Source: Timema cristinae (Eukaryota; Arthropoda; Insecta; Phasmatodea; Timematidae). Taken from it: DNA of 64,000 nucleotides. How positions within the stretch are numbered: position 1 is the stretch's first letter; every line of letters begins with the position of its first letter. The notes under the pieces were generated by a model, which was not told the origin of the DNA, did not search any database, and worked only from the letters and a program-made list of their open reading frames with translations. Shown here in pieces: positions 34,016 through 44,998 of this stretch. The stretch lies in assembly GCA_039000515.1 (NCBI GenBank), contig JBCFYV010000001.1, forward strand, positions 67,139,030-67,203,029, in the 5' to 3' direction. Both the position numbers and the translations under genes were made by a program.

Positions 34016-35039
34016 ATATGTTACAAACACCAACACTAAACAAAATAGTAACAATATAGGTATTATTTTTAAATTCTCTTTTTCCTTTGGTAGTGTTTCT
34101 CAAAGTGTTTTAATATTTTTTAGCTGTTTTTCTGCCGAGTAACACAGTTTTTTTGTTTCCATTACGGGAGTATCGCCTAGAATATTTTTCTTTGCTAAAA
34201 AACATAATTTCTATACAAAAAGTGTGTATCTAATCAAAGAAACACTGTAGATTGTTACACAAATTATTAATAAGGAAACATAATCAAGCCTACTCTATAA
34301 ATAAACTTTTAACATAGATCATGTAAATACATCAAAAGGAACATTTTCAAAAACTGAGATTTGGAGGAAATAGTAGTATCAAGGTGACAGACAGTTAGTG
34401 TCCAGACCAGGGTTTTACCAGAAGGAGAAATAAATGTTGGAAGGGAAGGGGGAGTAGCATGGCTTACAGAAGAAAAAAATAATGAAAAGATAGTTGATGC
34501 CAGAGAGGGGTTGGGGAGGAGAGGGTGAGGCGCTTCCGAGGACAGAGCATTCTACCAGGCAGCTACTGAACTTTTTCAAAAGTTCAGACATGATTTAATT
34601 TGAAAATATCAAATTTTCTGCCCGTTATTGTATTGTAAATATTTGTCGTGTATGATAGAACATTATCTTATTCTTTATACTAATATGATAACTTCAAAAC
34701 TATATTATTGTATTTCATGTTTTATTTAATTTAAATTTAATTGAAATTACGTCTTATTGTAAAAAAGTAAATATTAACTTGTAACTTTTTTATTAATATA
34801 GTTCATTTTAAATTTACAAGTTTAATGCAATGCAAAAAACCGCATGTTGTTACTATGCATATTTTTTAAGCAATAGCGGGCACAACTGTATCGTTCTTAT
34901 TTAGTAGGTGTCCATCCGAATCTTAATATTGCACAACACAAGATTAATATAATAACTATAAATGACTAATTAAATTGATTCTATTTCATGTGTCCTTATG
35001 ATTCATAGCACAGCGTTCTCAAGTTGTGAATGAAGGATA
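34016..35039. other. intron, no gene seen
   Basis: AT-rich. A third copy of the word TGTCCATCCGAATCTTAA lies at 34909. Confidence 0.4.
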
Positions 35040-35480
35040 CGGTCTTCAGATATGAAGGACCTACAGACCTACATACCTAATCACTCCGTTCCCTTATGAG
35101 GTAGGCAATAAACTGTGCATATAGCTCAAAAAACAACAAATTCGTACTTAATCGAACCTCACTAACTTTCTCCACACTCCCCTATCCTTGCATACTTACT
35201 TCGCTTCGAGGTTCTTTTATTATTAAAACTCTTAATGTTTTCCCTTTTCACACTTTCGTCTACATCAGTTAGCTACCTTAGCTGGCCCAACCCTTTTTTT
35301 GATCTACTCCCTCTACCTTCATAACTTTTCTTCGTCACTCGATCCAAACTCTTCCTCTTAACATGTCCAAACCAACTTAAGACACTTCTTTCACATTGGC
35401 CTATTGGATTCCCTTTCAAACCACACTCCTAGAGCACCTATGCATTACCGACTCTGCGCAAACGTGTTTTTCCATACAGT
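35040..35480 (-). mobile_element. LINE 3' fragment, inverted copy of the one at 4545
   Basis: The minus strand repeats the C-terminal block (SWFGHVKRKSLDRVTK-like, then GGRGSRSKKGLGQ-like, then a VWRKL end). It also shares the UTR word TATGCACAGTTTATTGCCTA and GGGAACGGAGTGATTAGG. Too decayed to code. Confidence 0.7.
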
Positions 35481-35779
35481 TCTTAAATGCCTAATTCCAA
35501 CCGTATTCACCTTGCTCTTGTGTTTCTCGTGAATAAAAGATGATACCCGCAAATATACTGAATAAGCAGTCACGGACAGTCGATAGGTTTGATCCTCCTG
35601 CTTGGGGTTGGGCGTTGGAGTGATGAGCTCTCGCCGTAAAAAAAACCATCAAGAAATACCCAAAAGTTTGCCATGACTGTTACGGGGGCAAAATATTCAG
35701 GAGTTAAATTGTCTCCCAATAGTATCCCCAGGCAGGGACTACCCCACGATAGTTATGGGAGAGTAAAACTAGGAAAGAT

Positions 35780-37518
35780 ATTAATATTGTGACGTGGACT
35801 GTTAGGAGCTTATACAGGCCAGTCGCGCTACAATCAATGATTGATGAAGTGAGTAGGTGTGGATTGTGTTTATACAAAGGGTTATATATAGTCACGATAT
35901 GGTAGGGTAGAATCAGGTGAATACGTATTTTTTTATGAACGACTTGAAACACATAGCATAGACACAGACAGGCTTTCTAATCCTACAAAAGAGTATGTCA
36001 GCAGTTGAGGACATAAAAGTAATCAACAATAGGATGGCAAGTATAGTGGTAGCTGGGAGGTGGCATACTAACGGTCATCATCAATGTACAATGTCTTACA
36101 GAAGACAAATATGACCTAGTAAAGGATGGTTTCTATGAGAAGCTACAACTCTTAACTGACCAGTTGCTTTTACATGAAAATTGTGATAGATGACTTTAAT
36201 GTTAAGATAGAATAGGAAGAAGAAAAGCTTACATGACGTCAGTAATGATAATGGAATAAGATTGATAAATGTTGACACATAAAATATTTTTAAGTGTGAA
36301 AAGTACTTGCTTGAATCATAAGGATATTCATAAATATACTTGGAACTCCCCGGATGGGAATACACATAATCAAATAGATCACTTGCTGATATATGAAAGA
36401 CGTCATACAAGCTCACTGGATGTCAGGTCATACATGGGCTCAGCTTGCAATTCAGACCACTACTTGGTAGTAGCAAATCATAGGAAATTTAAAATAGGTT
36501 TGCTGCCCTAGAGTGCTCAAAGGATGAGGAGGAAAATATGAATCAAGAGAAACATTGGGAAATTGTCAGGGATAATATTAGAAATACATCAAGGAGTAGT
36601 GCAGATCTTTGTATAAAGAGTAGGAAGAATGTAAGGTTTGATAACGAATGTTTAAAAATAATATAGGAGAGAAGGGAAACAAAATGGCATTGGTTAGAAA
36701 GTCCTAGTTAATTGCGATTAAACACATTTAGCAATGGAAAAAAGGAGAGTCAGCGCCATAATGAGTAACAAAAAGAGAGAGTATTTAAAGGGTGTATTGA
36801 GAAAGTTTGAACAAAATAGAAATAAAATAGTATTAACGGATATAGGAAAATTTATCAGGTTAGGGCAAGTTTAGTGAAATATGAGAATAGTAATCTGATG
36901 GCAGATACGACCGAGGTTTTGAGTTGATGGAACGAGCTTTTTAGGCATATTTTGAGTGTTCATAAAGGATCTGAATTGGGCGAGGGTATCGAAATCCATA
37001 TTGCTGAACCACTAGTCCAGATCCAAGTATTAGTGAAGTCAAAGAAGCTGTTAGGAAGTTAAATAACCACACATCTCCAGACTTAGATTCAATATCAGCA
37101 GAGTTAATAAAGGAATATGGTGAAATGTTGTTAACAGAAATTCATAAACGGTTATGTTTCATATGGAACCATGAGGTATTACCGCAAGGATGGAAGAAAT
37201 GTATTATAATACCCTTTTCAAAAGGGAGATAGGAGATGAAGCGGAGTGTAATAACTTTAGAGATATCTCATTACTTCCAACAAGATATAACAATTTCTCT
37301 TATATAATTTTAATTAGGTTGATGCCATGTGCAAAGGAAATAATAATTGGGGATCATCAGTACGGATTTCTATTAAATAGATTAACAATGGGTCAAATTT
37401 ATACTATTCGGCAAATATAAAAAAAAATAGAAATCCAACATGATGGTGTTTCCTTTATACATAGATTTTAAAATGGTCTATGTTAAGTTAAAAGAAATAA
37501 ATTATATTAAATTTTGAA
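35780..37518 (+). pseudogene. EN and RT N-terminal half of CFDP2-like LINE
   Basis: The translated mosaic starts VTWTVRSLYRPVALQSMI, the EN start of this family. Later parts include KYTWNSPDGNTHNQIDHLLI and SDHYLVVANHRKF (36330-36500, the 81-aa open part), an acidic linker, and RT blocks CNNFRDISLLPTRYN and GDHQYGFLLNRLTMGQI (37230-37420). An LYIDFKMVYVKLKEI-like catalytic block A follows at 37450-37515. Several stops and frameshifts are present. The homology stops at 37518, at an insertion. Confidence 0.8.
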
Positions 37519-39373
37519 CCACAATTAGGATCTACCATCCAAAAGAGAGGGTTCAAACACTTAATAAGGAAATTAAAAAAAAAACACAATAACAATAGAT
37601 AGAGTGGGCTGGGTGAGTGAACTTGTTATACCCGCTGGGTAAGCTAAATAACACCCAGCACACGCAATTTGAGAAAGATGAGGGCAAGTTCTCACGGTCG
37701 CCCTCAAAGGTCGATAAACACAGCCCAGACGTCATACCATATTTGTGATTACCTCACATGAACTAATTAACTTAAAATTACCGAAGGATGATACTTATAA
37801 AGAAGGAACGAATATCACCATCAACAATAATTTATTATAACTTCTCAAAAAGAGAACAAAAATAGATATAAATACATAAACAATCATCAAGTATGTAACG
37901 TCTTTACAACCTTTTCCAATGGCCTCATACCATGAGCGCCAAATTTGAAAGCGAACATCTACGCTTACTCTCGAAAGCTACAGTTTGGCGTGAAAGCAAC
38001 AATTAAACCTCAGCCTAACCTCGTACAGTTCAATACGACAATTACCCAAAATATAACCTATAAACATTATTATTAATACCTCATCAGTCCCAAAAAGGGA
38101 AAGGGGGTATATGATTAAACCTAACTGACGTATTACCAGATGTTGGTGTTGGATTGACCCATGCATTAGATTGGCCTACACCTCTCGTTTACAATCACAA
38201 ACTTGGTTGCTATAACAACTTCCTTTTACCCCTATGGTGCGCTGATGGCGGCAGGTAATTCATGTTCAAAGGTGAACATCAAAAACAACCCAACAAGAAC
38301 TATTCTAATACAATAAACATTAGCTTAATGAAACACCTTGCGAGGTTTATATTTAAAGTTCATAGACAAGGTAAAATTATGAATGACATAATTTATAGGT
38401 CTTAAGTTCTGAACCAAAACTCATTAACCTTTGAAAATAATTAACAAAAGCAGGTTTTTTAGAGATTACGCTCAATAATATAAGTGCACAAAACGTAACA
38501 TCATAAATAGTATAAAAGAACATAATATGATACCAGCAATCTTTACGCGATTTTAAATTTATTATACCCGAAGTTTTACGTCCAATCATGCCGGACCTAA
38601 TAGATCTAAATCTTAACTGTGAACTTTGCCTTGTCATTTTATATCAACACAAATGCCCAAACGAAGTAAAATCGTAACTTGTTTCACTAAAATATTAAAT
38701 CTGAAAAGTTTTAAAGTCCAATTACTTTATGCATACTGCTAAGTGCAAAGTTTTAAGTTATATGTAGGCAGATATTTGAAGACGCAACCAAATGCCAGTA
38801 TGAAAGTTTTAAGTCCATTTATCATGGAAAGTCACTAAGGCGCAAGTTTGAAAGATCAAGTCTATTCATTATGAAATAACAACAAAGTGCCTAAACGGAA
38901 TTTTAGAAACGTTAAAGATTTCATCTAAACTGAATTTAGCTTACATCGTTAATTTTGAAGCGTTCGCCTGTTCAGGCGAATTCCGACGCCAGCCCAAGAG
39001 TGGCTCACAATTCACATGGTCGATCTTTTATACGCACAACACACGGCTAGCAGAACATAGTCAAGGGGGGGGACCAAAGAACGTAGACAGGGTGGAGAAG
39101 GTTCTAGGAGCCTCACGGATCTAGTAGAAGCCCGCTCGTAAACTTGGTGGAGTGTTACTTCTTTTCTTCTTATGGTCTTTGGGCAAGCAGAAACGGCGTG
39201 ATGTATTCCAGTGGGCGCGCCTCAGTCTAACAAGGAAGGTCTTGATGGCCAGGTGTGTGTTGATAAGTGGCTCGCAGTGTTTACATGAGCATGGCCGCTG
39301 ACGTCTTTGTAGAATTGGGTAAGTTTACAATTTGCAGTATTGTAACATTAGCTAGCGGCTAATGTTACAATTT
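37519..39373. mobile_element. 1.86-kb insertion in the CFDP2-like LINE
   Basis: The RT frame breaks at ...NYIKF and resumes as VKFGITKKLV. The inserted ends are roughly inverse (AACCACAATT at the left, AATTTTGGTT at the right, 9/10), and similar TTAAATTTTG / TTAAGTTTGG flanks could be an old duplication. The interior is non-coding, with a degenerate AAGTTTTAAGTCCA-type repeat at 38700-38880 and the palindrome GTAACATTAGC..GCTAATGTTAC (39340-39368). The class is unknown, possibly a non-autonomous DNA element. Confidence 0.5.
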
Positions 39374-40435
39374 TGGTTAAGTTTGGGATAACAAAAAAAC
39401 TTGTCAAGCTAAGTGAGGCATATCTGACTGATACACGAGTATCAGGGTATGGGTTGGATGCCATCAGATACTTTCGGAATACACATTGGATTGAATCAAG
39501 GAGATGTACTTTCCCCACTACGTCTTATCTTGCCTTAGCGTATGCTATTGAGGCAATGCAAGTGAGTAGATAAGGCTCGACACTAAACGTTACAATTCAA
39601 ATATTAGGATACGGTACGTAGATGATTTAGCTTTGTTAGGAAATATTAGGGAAGGTGTGGCAAGAATTAAGTAATTTTATCAAAGGCTAGTAAAGAAATA
39701 GGTTTAGAAGTGAACGTTGAAAAAACTAAGAATATCATCATATAAAGAATACAGATTAGGGAAGATAAATTAGAGATTACTTCGAATAACAAGTCATTTG
39801 ACAGGGTTAATGAGTTTAAATATATAGGAACAATTTTATCTAGCAATGATATTAGAGTAGAAATTAGTAAAATAATACAGTTGGGAAATGCATGCTCTGA
39901 TTCAGCCAGTAAGTTGTTGGACATCTCGCCTGCTTTCAAGAAAAGTAAAACTCATAATACACAAAACATTAATTTCACTGGTTGTTATCTATAAGTATGA
40001 AACGTGGTTTCTTACCTTACATGTTGAAAAAATTTAGGATGTTCTAATACAAGTGGCTTAGGAAGTTATTGAGTCCAAAGAGAGAGGAGGCTACTGGGGA
40101 GGAAGTTACATAATAATGAGTTACATATCCTGTAATCATCACAAAACATTGTTAGGATATTCAAGTCTCATAGATTATGATAGGCAGGATATGCAGTGCG
40201 AATTGGAGAATCTAAAACCGTATTCTGGGTGTTAACTGGTAAACCCAATGGGAGGAGATCATTAGAAAGACCTAGACGCAGATGAAAGGGTAAGATTATA
40301 ATGGACCTTAAAGTGTGAGGGTGTAATGAGGTTGACTGGATAAAACTATTTCAAGATATGAATATGTGGTGTAATTTTGTAAGTGCGGCAATGAATTCTG
40401 AAGTTCCTAATGCCATGAAGCAGTTAAGTAAGTAA
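39374..40435 (+). pseudogene. RT C-terminal half of CFDP2-like LINE
   Basis: Resumes with KFGITKKLVKLSEAYL. It continues with YAIEAMQVSR and IRYVDDLALLGN-like sequence (a YVDD-type catalytic box near 39610-39625). Further blocks are KEIGLEVNVEKTKN and SNNKSFDRVNEFKYIGT (39690-39830). A tail with KPNGRRSLERPRRR-like and DWIKLFQDMN-like motifs ends near 40435. Many stops. Confidence 0.78.
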
Positions 40436-40449
40436 TGTTGTTCCTGTAC

Positions 40450-40675
40450 CTCTGCGCCTCGGTGACCTGAATACGGTGGAGATCCCGTACGCTGTCGCAA
40501 TAGCGATCCTCTCGTCATCCTCGTCTGTTTCCTCATCATCGTCGCTGTAGAAGAGTCTGAGTCCCCTTTTGGCTGCAGTTGACACCGTTTGAGTCCACGG
40601 CGTTATGTTGTACAGGTACTTGTCTCGAAGATCTGGAAGCTCCGGGAAGGGGAATGGAGCTATCGTTACTATAGT
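40450..40675 (-). CDS. TBC1D30: TBC1D30-like RabGAP, exon 4 of 8 seen (post-TBC acidic region)
   Basis: A 226-bp exon. The acceptor is gttcccccag|ACTATAG at 40675 (phase 0) and the donor CAGAG|gtacag at 40450 (phase 1). An alternative donor at 40467 is excluded because it leads to a stop in exon 5. It encodes TIVTIAPFPFPELPDLRDKY and LYNITPWTQ, a block strongly conserved in TBC1D30 (APFPFP..L..L..KY.YNITP). An acidic stretch (DDDEETDEDDE), ATAYGISTVF and a basic RSPRRR end follow. It comes directly after the TBC domain. A LINE 3' end begins about 11 bp beyond the donor. Confidence 0.92.
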
Positions 40676-40979
40676 CTGGGGGAACACAACATGAATAAGC
40701 TATATATAATATTAAAATGTATTCATTATGAATACACACACACACATGATGTTCCTTAATCTTAATTTATAGTTATTTAGTTTTGTACAAACAAGGATTG
40801 CATTTATCTACAATAAATTAATAGCACATGTATGGTTTGTAATATGACAGTCTAAGAAATCAGAATAAAAAAGATACATGATCATAAACATTGAAGTTGA
40901 CCAAAAATAATGCTATCACTACGCTATTAAGGATCTGATCAATTCACGGAATAATAATGTACGGTTCATTTGTTTAGGG
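40676..40979. other. intron, no gene seen
   Basis: A short CA run (40735-40746) and AT-rich sequence. Confidence 0.4.
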
Positions 40980-43385
40980 AGGTGTTAGGAAAGGAATAAT
41001 GGCGAGAGAGAAACAAGGAGGGTAGAAGGCTGTCGGAGCTATGTGGAAGAAATAAAATGAAAGTGGCAAACAGTATAAGAAGGAAAGAGAAAGTCATAAG
41101 ATCACTAGTTATACTTGGGATAGGAAGCAAAAGTCGGCGATAGACTACTTTATTATTGATAGAGAAATGAAAAGGCGCACCGTAAACATCAAGGTAATAC
41201 CAAGTGTGTCCTTAGATAGTGACCACAGGTTGTTGATGGCAGACATAAAGGGATGGAAATGTAGGAGAGAGGTAGTAAGACAAAAAAGAATAATAAAGGA
41301 ATAGGGTCTAAAAATTAAGAGGAAAGATAACTGTACCTAAGAAAGGGAAGCAAGCTTAATATCGAAGGATGAGATTCAAAGTGTAAGTTGAATGGGAAAG
41401 ATTTAAGAATAATATGGTGGTAGTGGCAGAGGAGGTATGTGGGGGGACAAGTAATAATAGGAAGTGGAAGGAGATACTCTGTGGGAATGACAGGGGGAAG
41501 GAAGCATTAAAGGAGAAGAATAAAGCATTCAGAAGGAGTTTTAAGAATAGGAATGAGAAAACAAAGAAAGAATATAGGGAGAGTATGAAAAGAAAGAATC
41601 GAGCTGTATTGGAATCGAGGAAGGATTGGATGCAAAAATGAATGAAAATGCTGGAACGGTATGTTAAAAGAAGTAAGAAGGTGTTATAGAGCCAAGTAAT
41701 AAAAAGTAGGATAGAGAAAAGAAGTTAGAACGGTAGATGAAGAAGGAAAAACGTTGACGACAGGAGAGGAAGTAAAGGAATTATGGATGGAATATTTTTA
41801 GAAAATTTTCAACCAGGAAGAGGAAAGGAATTAGAGCGAAACAGAGGAGCAGGAGAAAATAGCAGAAGAGGAGGAAACAGGACTAACATGTAAAGAGGTG
41901 GAGGACGTATTAAAAAGGATGAAACCATGGAAAGCATATGGTGTGGACGAACTGACTCTGGAAATGATAAGGGCAACAGGGGAAGTAGGTATACAATGGT
42001 TATAGAGGGTGCTTAGAGTGGTTTGGAAAGAGAACAAGTTACCGGGAAACTGGAAAAAGAAAGTTATAATACCTATTTTCGAGAAAGGAAAGAGAAAGAG
42101 GTGTACACATTATATAGGGATAACGCTGATGTGCCAATGTACAAAAATATATAAAATGATACTGGAAAAGAGAATAAGAAAAAATGTAAAGGAAGGTGTA
42201 GAGAGGAACAGTATGGTTTCAGCGAACAGAGGTTTACAATAGACTTAATCTTTGACATACAAAAGCTGATGGAAAGAAGAACGTGTAGATATGGGAAAGA
42301 CTTGCTAATGGTATTTATGGATGTGGAGAATGTATATGATAGTGTGGATAGAAATAAAGTTTGGAAAGCGATGAGGGAGGCTGAAGTGGAAAGAGGTGTT
42401 GTAATGAGAGTGAAAAGTATTTACGAGGATAACCGGAGTTTTGTTGAGATGGAGAGTGAAAGGATGGGGTGGTTGCAAATAAATAAAAATTTAGTTAAGA
42501 TGGAGAGTGCCCTTTCACCATTAGTATTTGTAGTGCTAATAGAAATGGTCACGAACAAAGTGGCAGGAAAACTCGGGGAGGAAAGAATGAAAGCCATGAT
42601 GTTTGCTGATGACTTGATGGTATGGGGAGTAAAGGAAGAGGTAGCACAGAGAGGATGAGGAAGTAAAAAAGTGTGGAGTTAAATTTATCATGGCAAAGTG
42701 TGAAGTGATGATAATGCCCAGGAAGAGGGTAAGGCCTAATAAAGCTATGAGGTTGGATGGAGTAGAGCTGAGAAAAGTACAAAACGTAAAATATCTTGGA
42801 AGCGTGATTTTAGGAAAAATGTGGAAGTAGAGAAAATTTAATGAGAAGAGAACAGGTAGGGTTGGTTGTTCTATAGGTGCGTAAGAGACCTGCTATGGAG
42901 AAGAGAAGTGCCCCTGGAATGTTGTACAGGGCGTACTTTGTACCTATTGTCACAGTAATATGGACATTTAATTTAAGAGAGACTAGTAAATTGGTAGCTA
43001 TGTGAAAGAAGTTTGTGAGGAACATTTTAGCTATTACGAGGAGAAACAAGATTAGGAATTAATCCATCCTGGAAAGAATAGGGAAACAGGGAGTAAATGA
43101 GATAATAGAGGAAGCAAGACTTAGATGATATGGGCATATAATGAGTATGGAAAAAGAGAGGACGCCAAATAAAATATTGGAAATAAAGTATTTTGGAAAA
43201 AGACCGCAGGGGAGGCCAAGAAAAAGATGGTGGAGCAGATAACAGAAAGTGTTCAAGTGATAGGAGAGTAATGTAAGAAATTAAAGGAGCAAGAATGGTG
43301 GAAGGATAGAGGAGGATGGAGGCATTTTACTAAACTGACCCAGCCACATGCTGGAAACAGTTGATGATTATGATGATAATCATTA
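40980..43385 (+). pseudogene. dead LINE (EN + RT) in the exon 4-3 intron
   Basis: 5'-truncated. Its EN end is still readable as KSAIDYFIIDREMKRRT and PSVSLDSDHRLLMADI (41128-41255). The linker is Lys/Glu-rich. RT blocks include MKPWKAYGVDELT, a VIIPIFEKGKRK-like block, FMDVENVYDSVDRNKVW (block A), and ALSPLVFVVLIEMV with the usual KQG lost. MMFADDLMVWGVKEE (42596-42640) keeps the FADD box. The C-terminus is RLR-stop-YGHI and GKRPQGRPRKRWW, ending near 43330 with a GAT/TAATCA-rich tail. It differs from both Jockey types and from the CFDP2-like LINE. A strong A-over-T bias on the plus strand. Confidence 0.8.
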
Positions 43386-43699
43386 ACACTGGAATGCAGC
43401 AACCTTACCATGATGGGTTCCACTATGGGTCAGCTCATAATGTACGGCCATACTGTAATCGGTCAAGGTAAGAATGATACCTTTCAGTGTATATGCTAGT
43501 GTGAATGTGTTGAATATGTTGCATTTCTACAGTCCCCGTTAATTCTACTACAGGTTTTATTAAGTATTCGTGAGATGTGAAATTTTGTTGTTGAATGGGT
43601 ATGTTAAGAATACATAGTGAAAGGTCTGAATACTGATGATAATCAAGAGTACTTACTTTAGACTCTGGAGACACGACCAAGGTAGAAGAAGAATTAAAG
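43386..43699. other. intron, no gene seen
   Basis: Unique intron sequence between the LINE 3' end and the TATG array. Confidence 0.35.
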
Positions 43700-43906
43700 A
43701 TGTATGTATGTATGTATGTATGTATGTATGTATGTAGTATGTATGTATGTATGTATGCATGCATGTATGTATGTATGTATGTATGTATGTATGTATGTAT
43801 GTATGTATGTATGTATGTATGTATGTATGTATGTATGTATGTATGTATGTATGTATGTATGTATGTATGTATGTATGTATGTATGTATGTATAGTATGTA
43901 TGTATG

Positions 43907-43940
<34 letters not shown>

Positions 43941-43972
43941 TGTATGTATGTATTTATGTATGTATGTATGTA
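43700..43972. repeat. (TATG)n microsatellite starting in the exon 3 donor site
   Basis: About 270 bp of near-perfect GTAT/ATGT tetranucleotide with a few variants (GTAGTATG, GCATGCATG, ATAGTATG, TATATATG, TATTTATG). On the minus strand it begins as the intron's own first bases: exon 3 ends CAAG and the intron reads gtacatacatac. All long open frames here are products of the repeat. Confidence 0.97.
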
Positions 43973-43973
43973 C

Positions 43974-44079
43974 CTTGACAAGATTGTTGGTGTCCATCAG
44001 TCCGAACTCGAGCATCTCTCTAGTCAATACCCCCATGATACTATAAAACTCATCTGCACTCGTAACCGCCATTATTCGG
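43974..44079 (-). CDS. TBC1D30: TBC1D30-like RabGAP, exon 3 of 8 seen
   Basis: A 106-bp exon. The acceptor is catgtgtttcag|CCGAAT at 44079 (phase 2) and the donor GTCAAG|gtacat at 43974 (phase 0). It encodes RIMAVTSADEFYSIMGVL and TREMLEFGLMDTNNLVK, matching the 'ADEFYS.MG.LT.EML' segment at the end of the TBC domain in TBC1D30. Joining to exon 2 gives GLADRIMAV, and to exon 4 LVKTIVTIAPFP, both in frame. The donor continues directly into a TATG array, so the +4 to +6 positions of the splice site are repeat sequence. Confidence 0.93.
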
Positions 44080-44826
44080 CTGAAACACATGTCATGGAGA
44101 TTGATTTTGTCCCACACACATTGAAGAAAGATTAAAAACGATTCAAGTACAAACTTCCTTCTCTGAGAGAGTGTAGGCCTATTTGAAATCCATGAATGTG
44201 ATTAACCATAGATAGAATACAAGATTGCAGGTAAACACTTTATTTATAAGGTCAAAGCCAAGTTAGACACCTACTTCGAATACAAAATATCAAAGTCGGT
44301 GCTATACAACCATAATTAGCACCTTCCACCACAACTTCCACTCCCATAGACTCTCCAATATACTAGCAGGGAGACCTTATGGACTTGTGCTGAAAAGTCC
44401 TCAAAATACAATCTAGGTTCACGTATTCAGGCCGTGGCAGTAAAAGTGACCTTGAAAGCTGCGAAGGCCGAACTAATACTCTCTCTCACCTTACTGTCTC
44501 CATATTTGTCCTTTGGGCTTCCTGATAAGCTCACGCCTTCCTCCTTAAACAATATTTCTGTGCAAGCTTATGATCATGAGTAATCACATTCAGGTTCAGA
44601 CACGCAACAACGTAAGCGTATGTATGATCAAACAACTTTGTAGGTATTTCATTTGAGAGTGGAATATTAATAGTTATATGAAATTCTTTTAAAACAAAAT
44701 AAACTTATTGGTAACAAATTGTATTTGATATTGTTTAGATAAAAGGAGGCTATTTTATACATGATACCATTATTTTATGTATGTTTCTCTTATCGTAGTT
44801 AAACAAGTGAAGCCATTTCCACTCAC
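44080..44826. other. intron between exons 3 and 2
   Basis: 747 bp of ordinary AT-rich intron with no repeat recognised. Confidence 0.5.
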
Positions 44827-44998
44827 TCTGCAAGGCCATCCCAGATCGCGAGTGCTGTCCTGAGTAGCACCTCGTTACCTTCCAGGAATATGAGGTCCCA
44901 GACCCTAAGCACCGTCACCTGGGGCAGGCAGTTGGAGAAGAGAGTGAGGAACCACTGCATGGTGAACACGTTGGTGAGAGGAGGCTCGTAGCTCGTAC
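44827..44998 (-). CDS. TBC1D30: TBC1D30-like RabGAP, exon 2 of 8 seen (TBC core)
   Basis: A 172-bp exon. The acceptor is gtcgacacag|GTACGAG at 44998 (phase 1) and the donor TTGCAGA|gtgagt at 44827 (phase 2). It encodes TSYEPPLTNVFTMQWFLTLF, SNCLPQVTVLRVWDLIFLEG and NEVLLRTALAIWDGLA. This is the most conserved stretch of TBC1D30 ('YEPPLTNVFTMQWFLTLF..CLP..TVL..WD..F.EG'), part of the Rab-GAP fold. The product should stimulate GTP hydrolysis on a Rab; vertebrate TBC1D30 is known to act on Rab8 and in ciliary trafficking. The first 46 bases and the splice site are copied in a 64-bp tandem array directly upstream. Confidence 0.95.

Larger units (their letters stand above)
35481..40438 (+). mobile_element. 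LINE, endonuclease-reverse transcriptase (CFDP2-like) family, dead
   Basis: The family is often auto-annotated in insects as 'craniofacial development protein 2-like'. It has an EN domain, RT and a long C-terminal region, interrupted by a 1.86-kb insertion (37519-39373). The 3' end is at about 40438 (GCAGTTAAGTAAGTAATG), about 11 bp from the exon 4 donor on the other strand. The 5' end is vague (35.48-35.78 kb). All frames are broken. It lies antisense in the exon 5-4 intron. Confidence 0.82.

Noticed and set aside
36096..36416. 106-aa minus frame
   Set aside because: Opposite strand of the CFDP2-like endonuclease domain, whose plus-strand motifs (KYTWNSPDG, SDHYLVV) are clear.
40450..40467. 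Donor TTCAG|gtcacc at 40467 for exon 4
   Set aside because: It would leave phase 2 and produce a stop at the start of exon 5; the donor at 40450 gives a clean phase 1 joint.
43700..44135. Long frames of MYVCMYVC and IHTYIHTY type
   Set aside because: Pure translation of the TATG microsatellite; the last part of the minus frame is simply exon 3.
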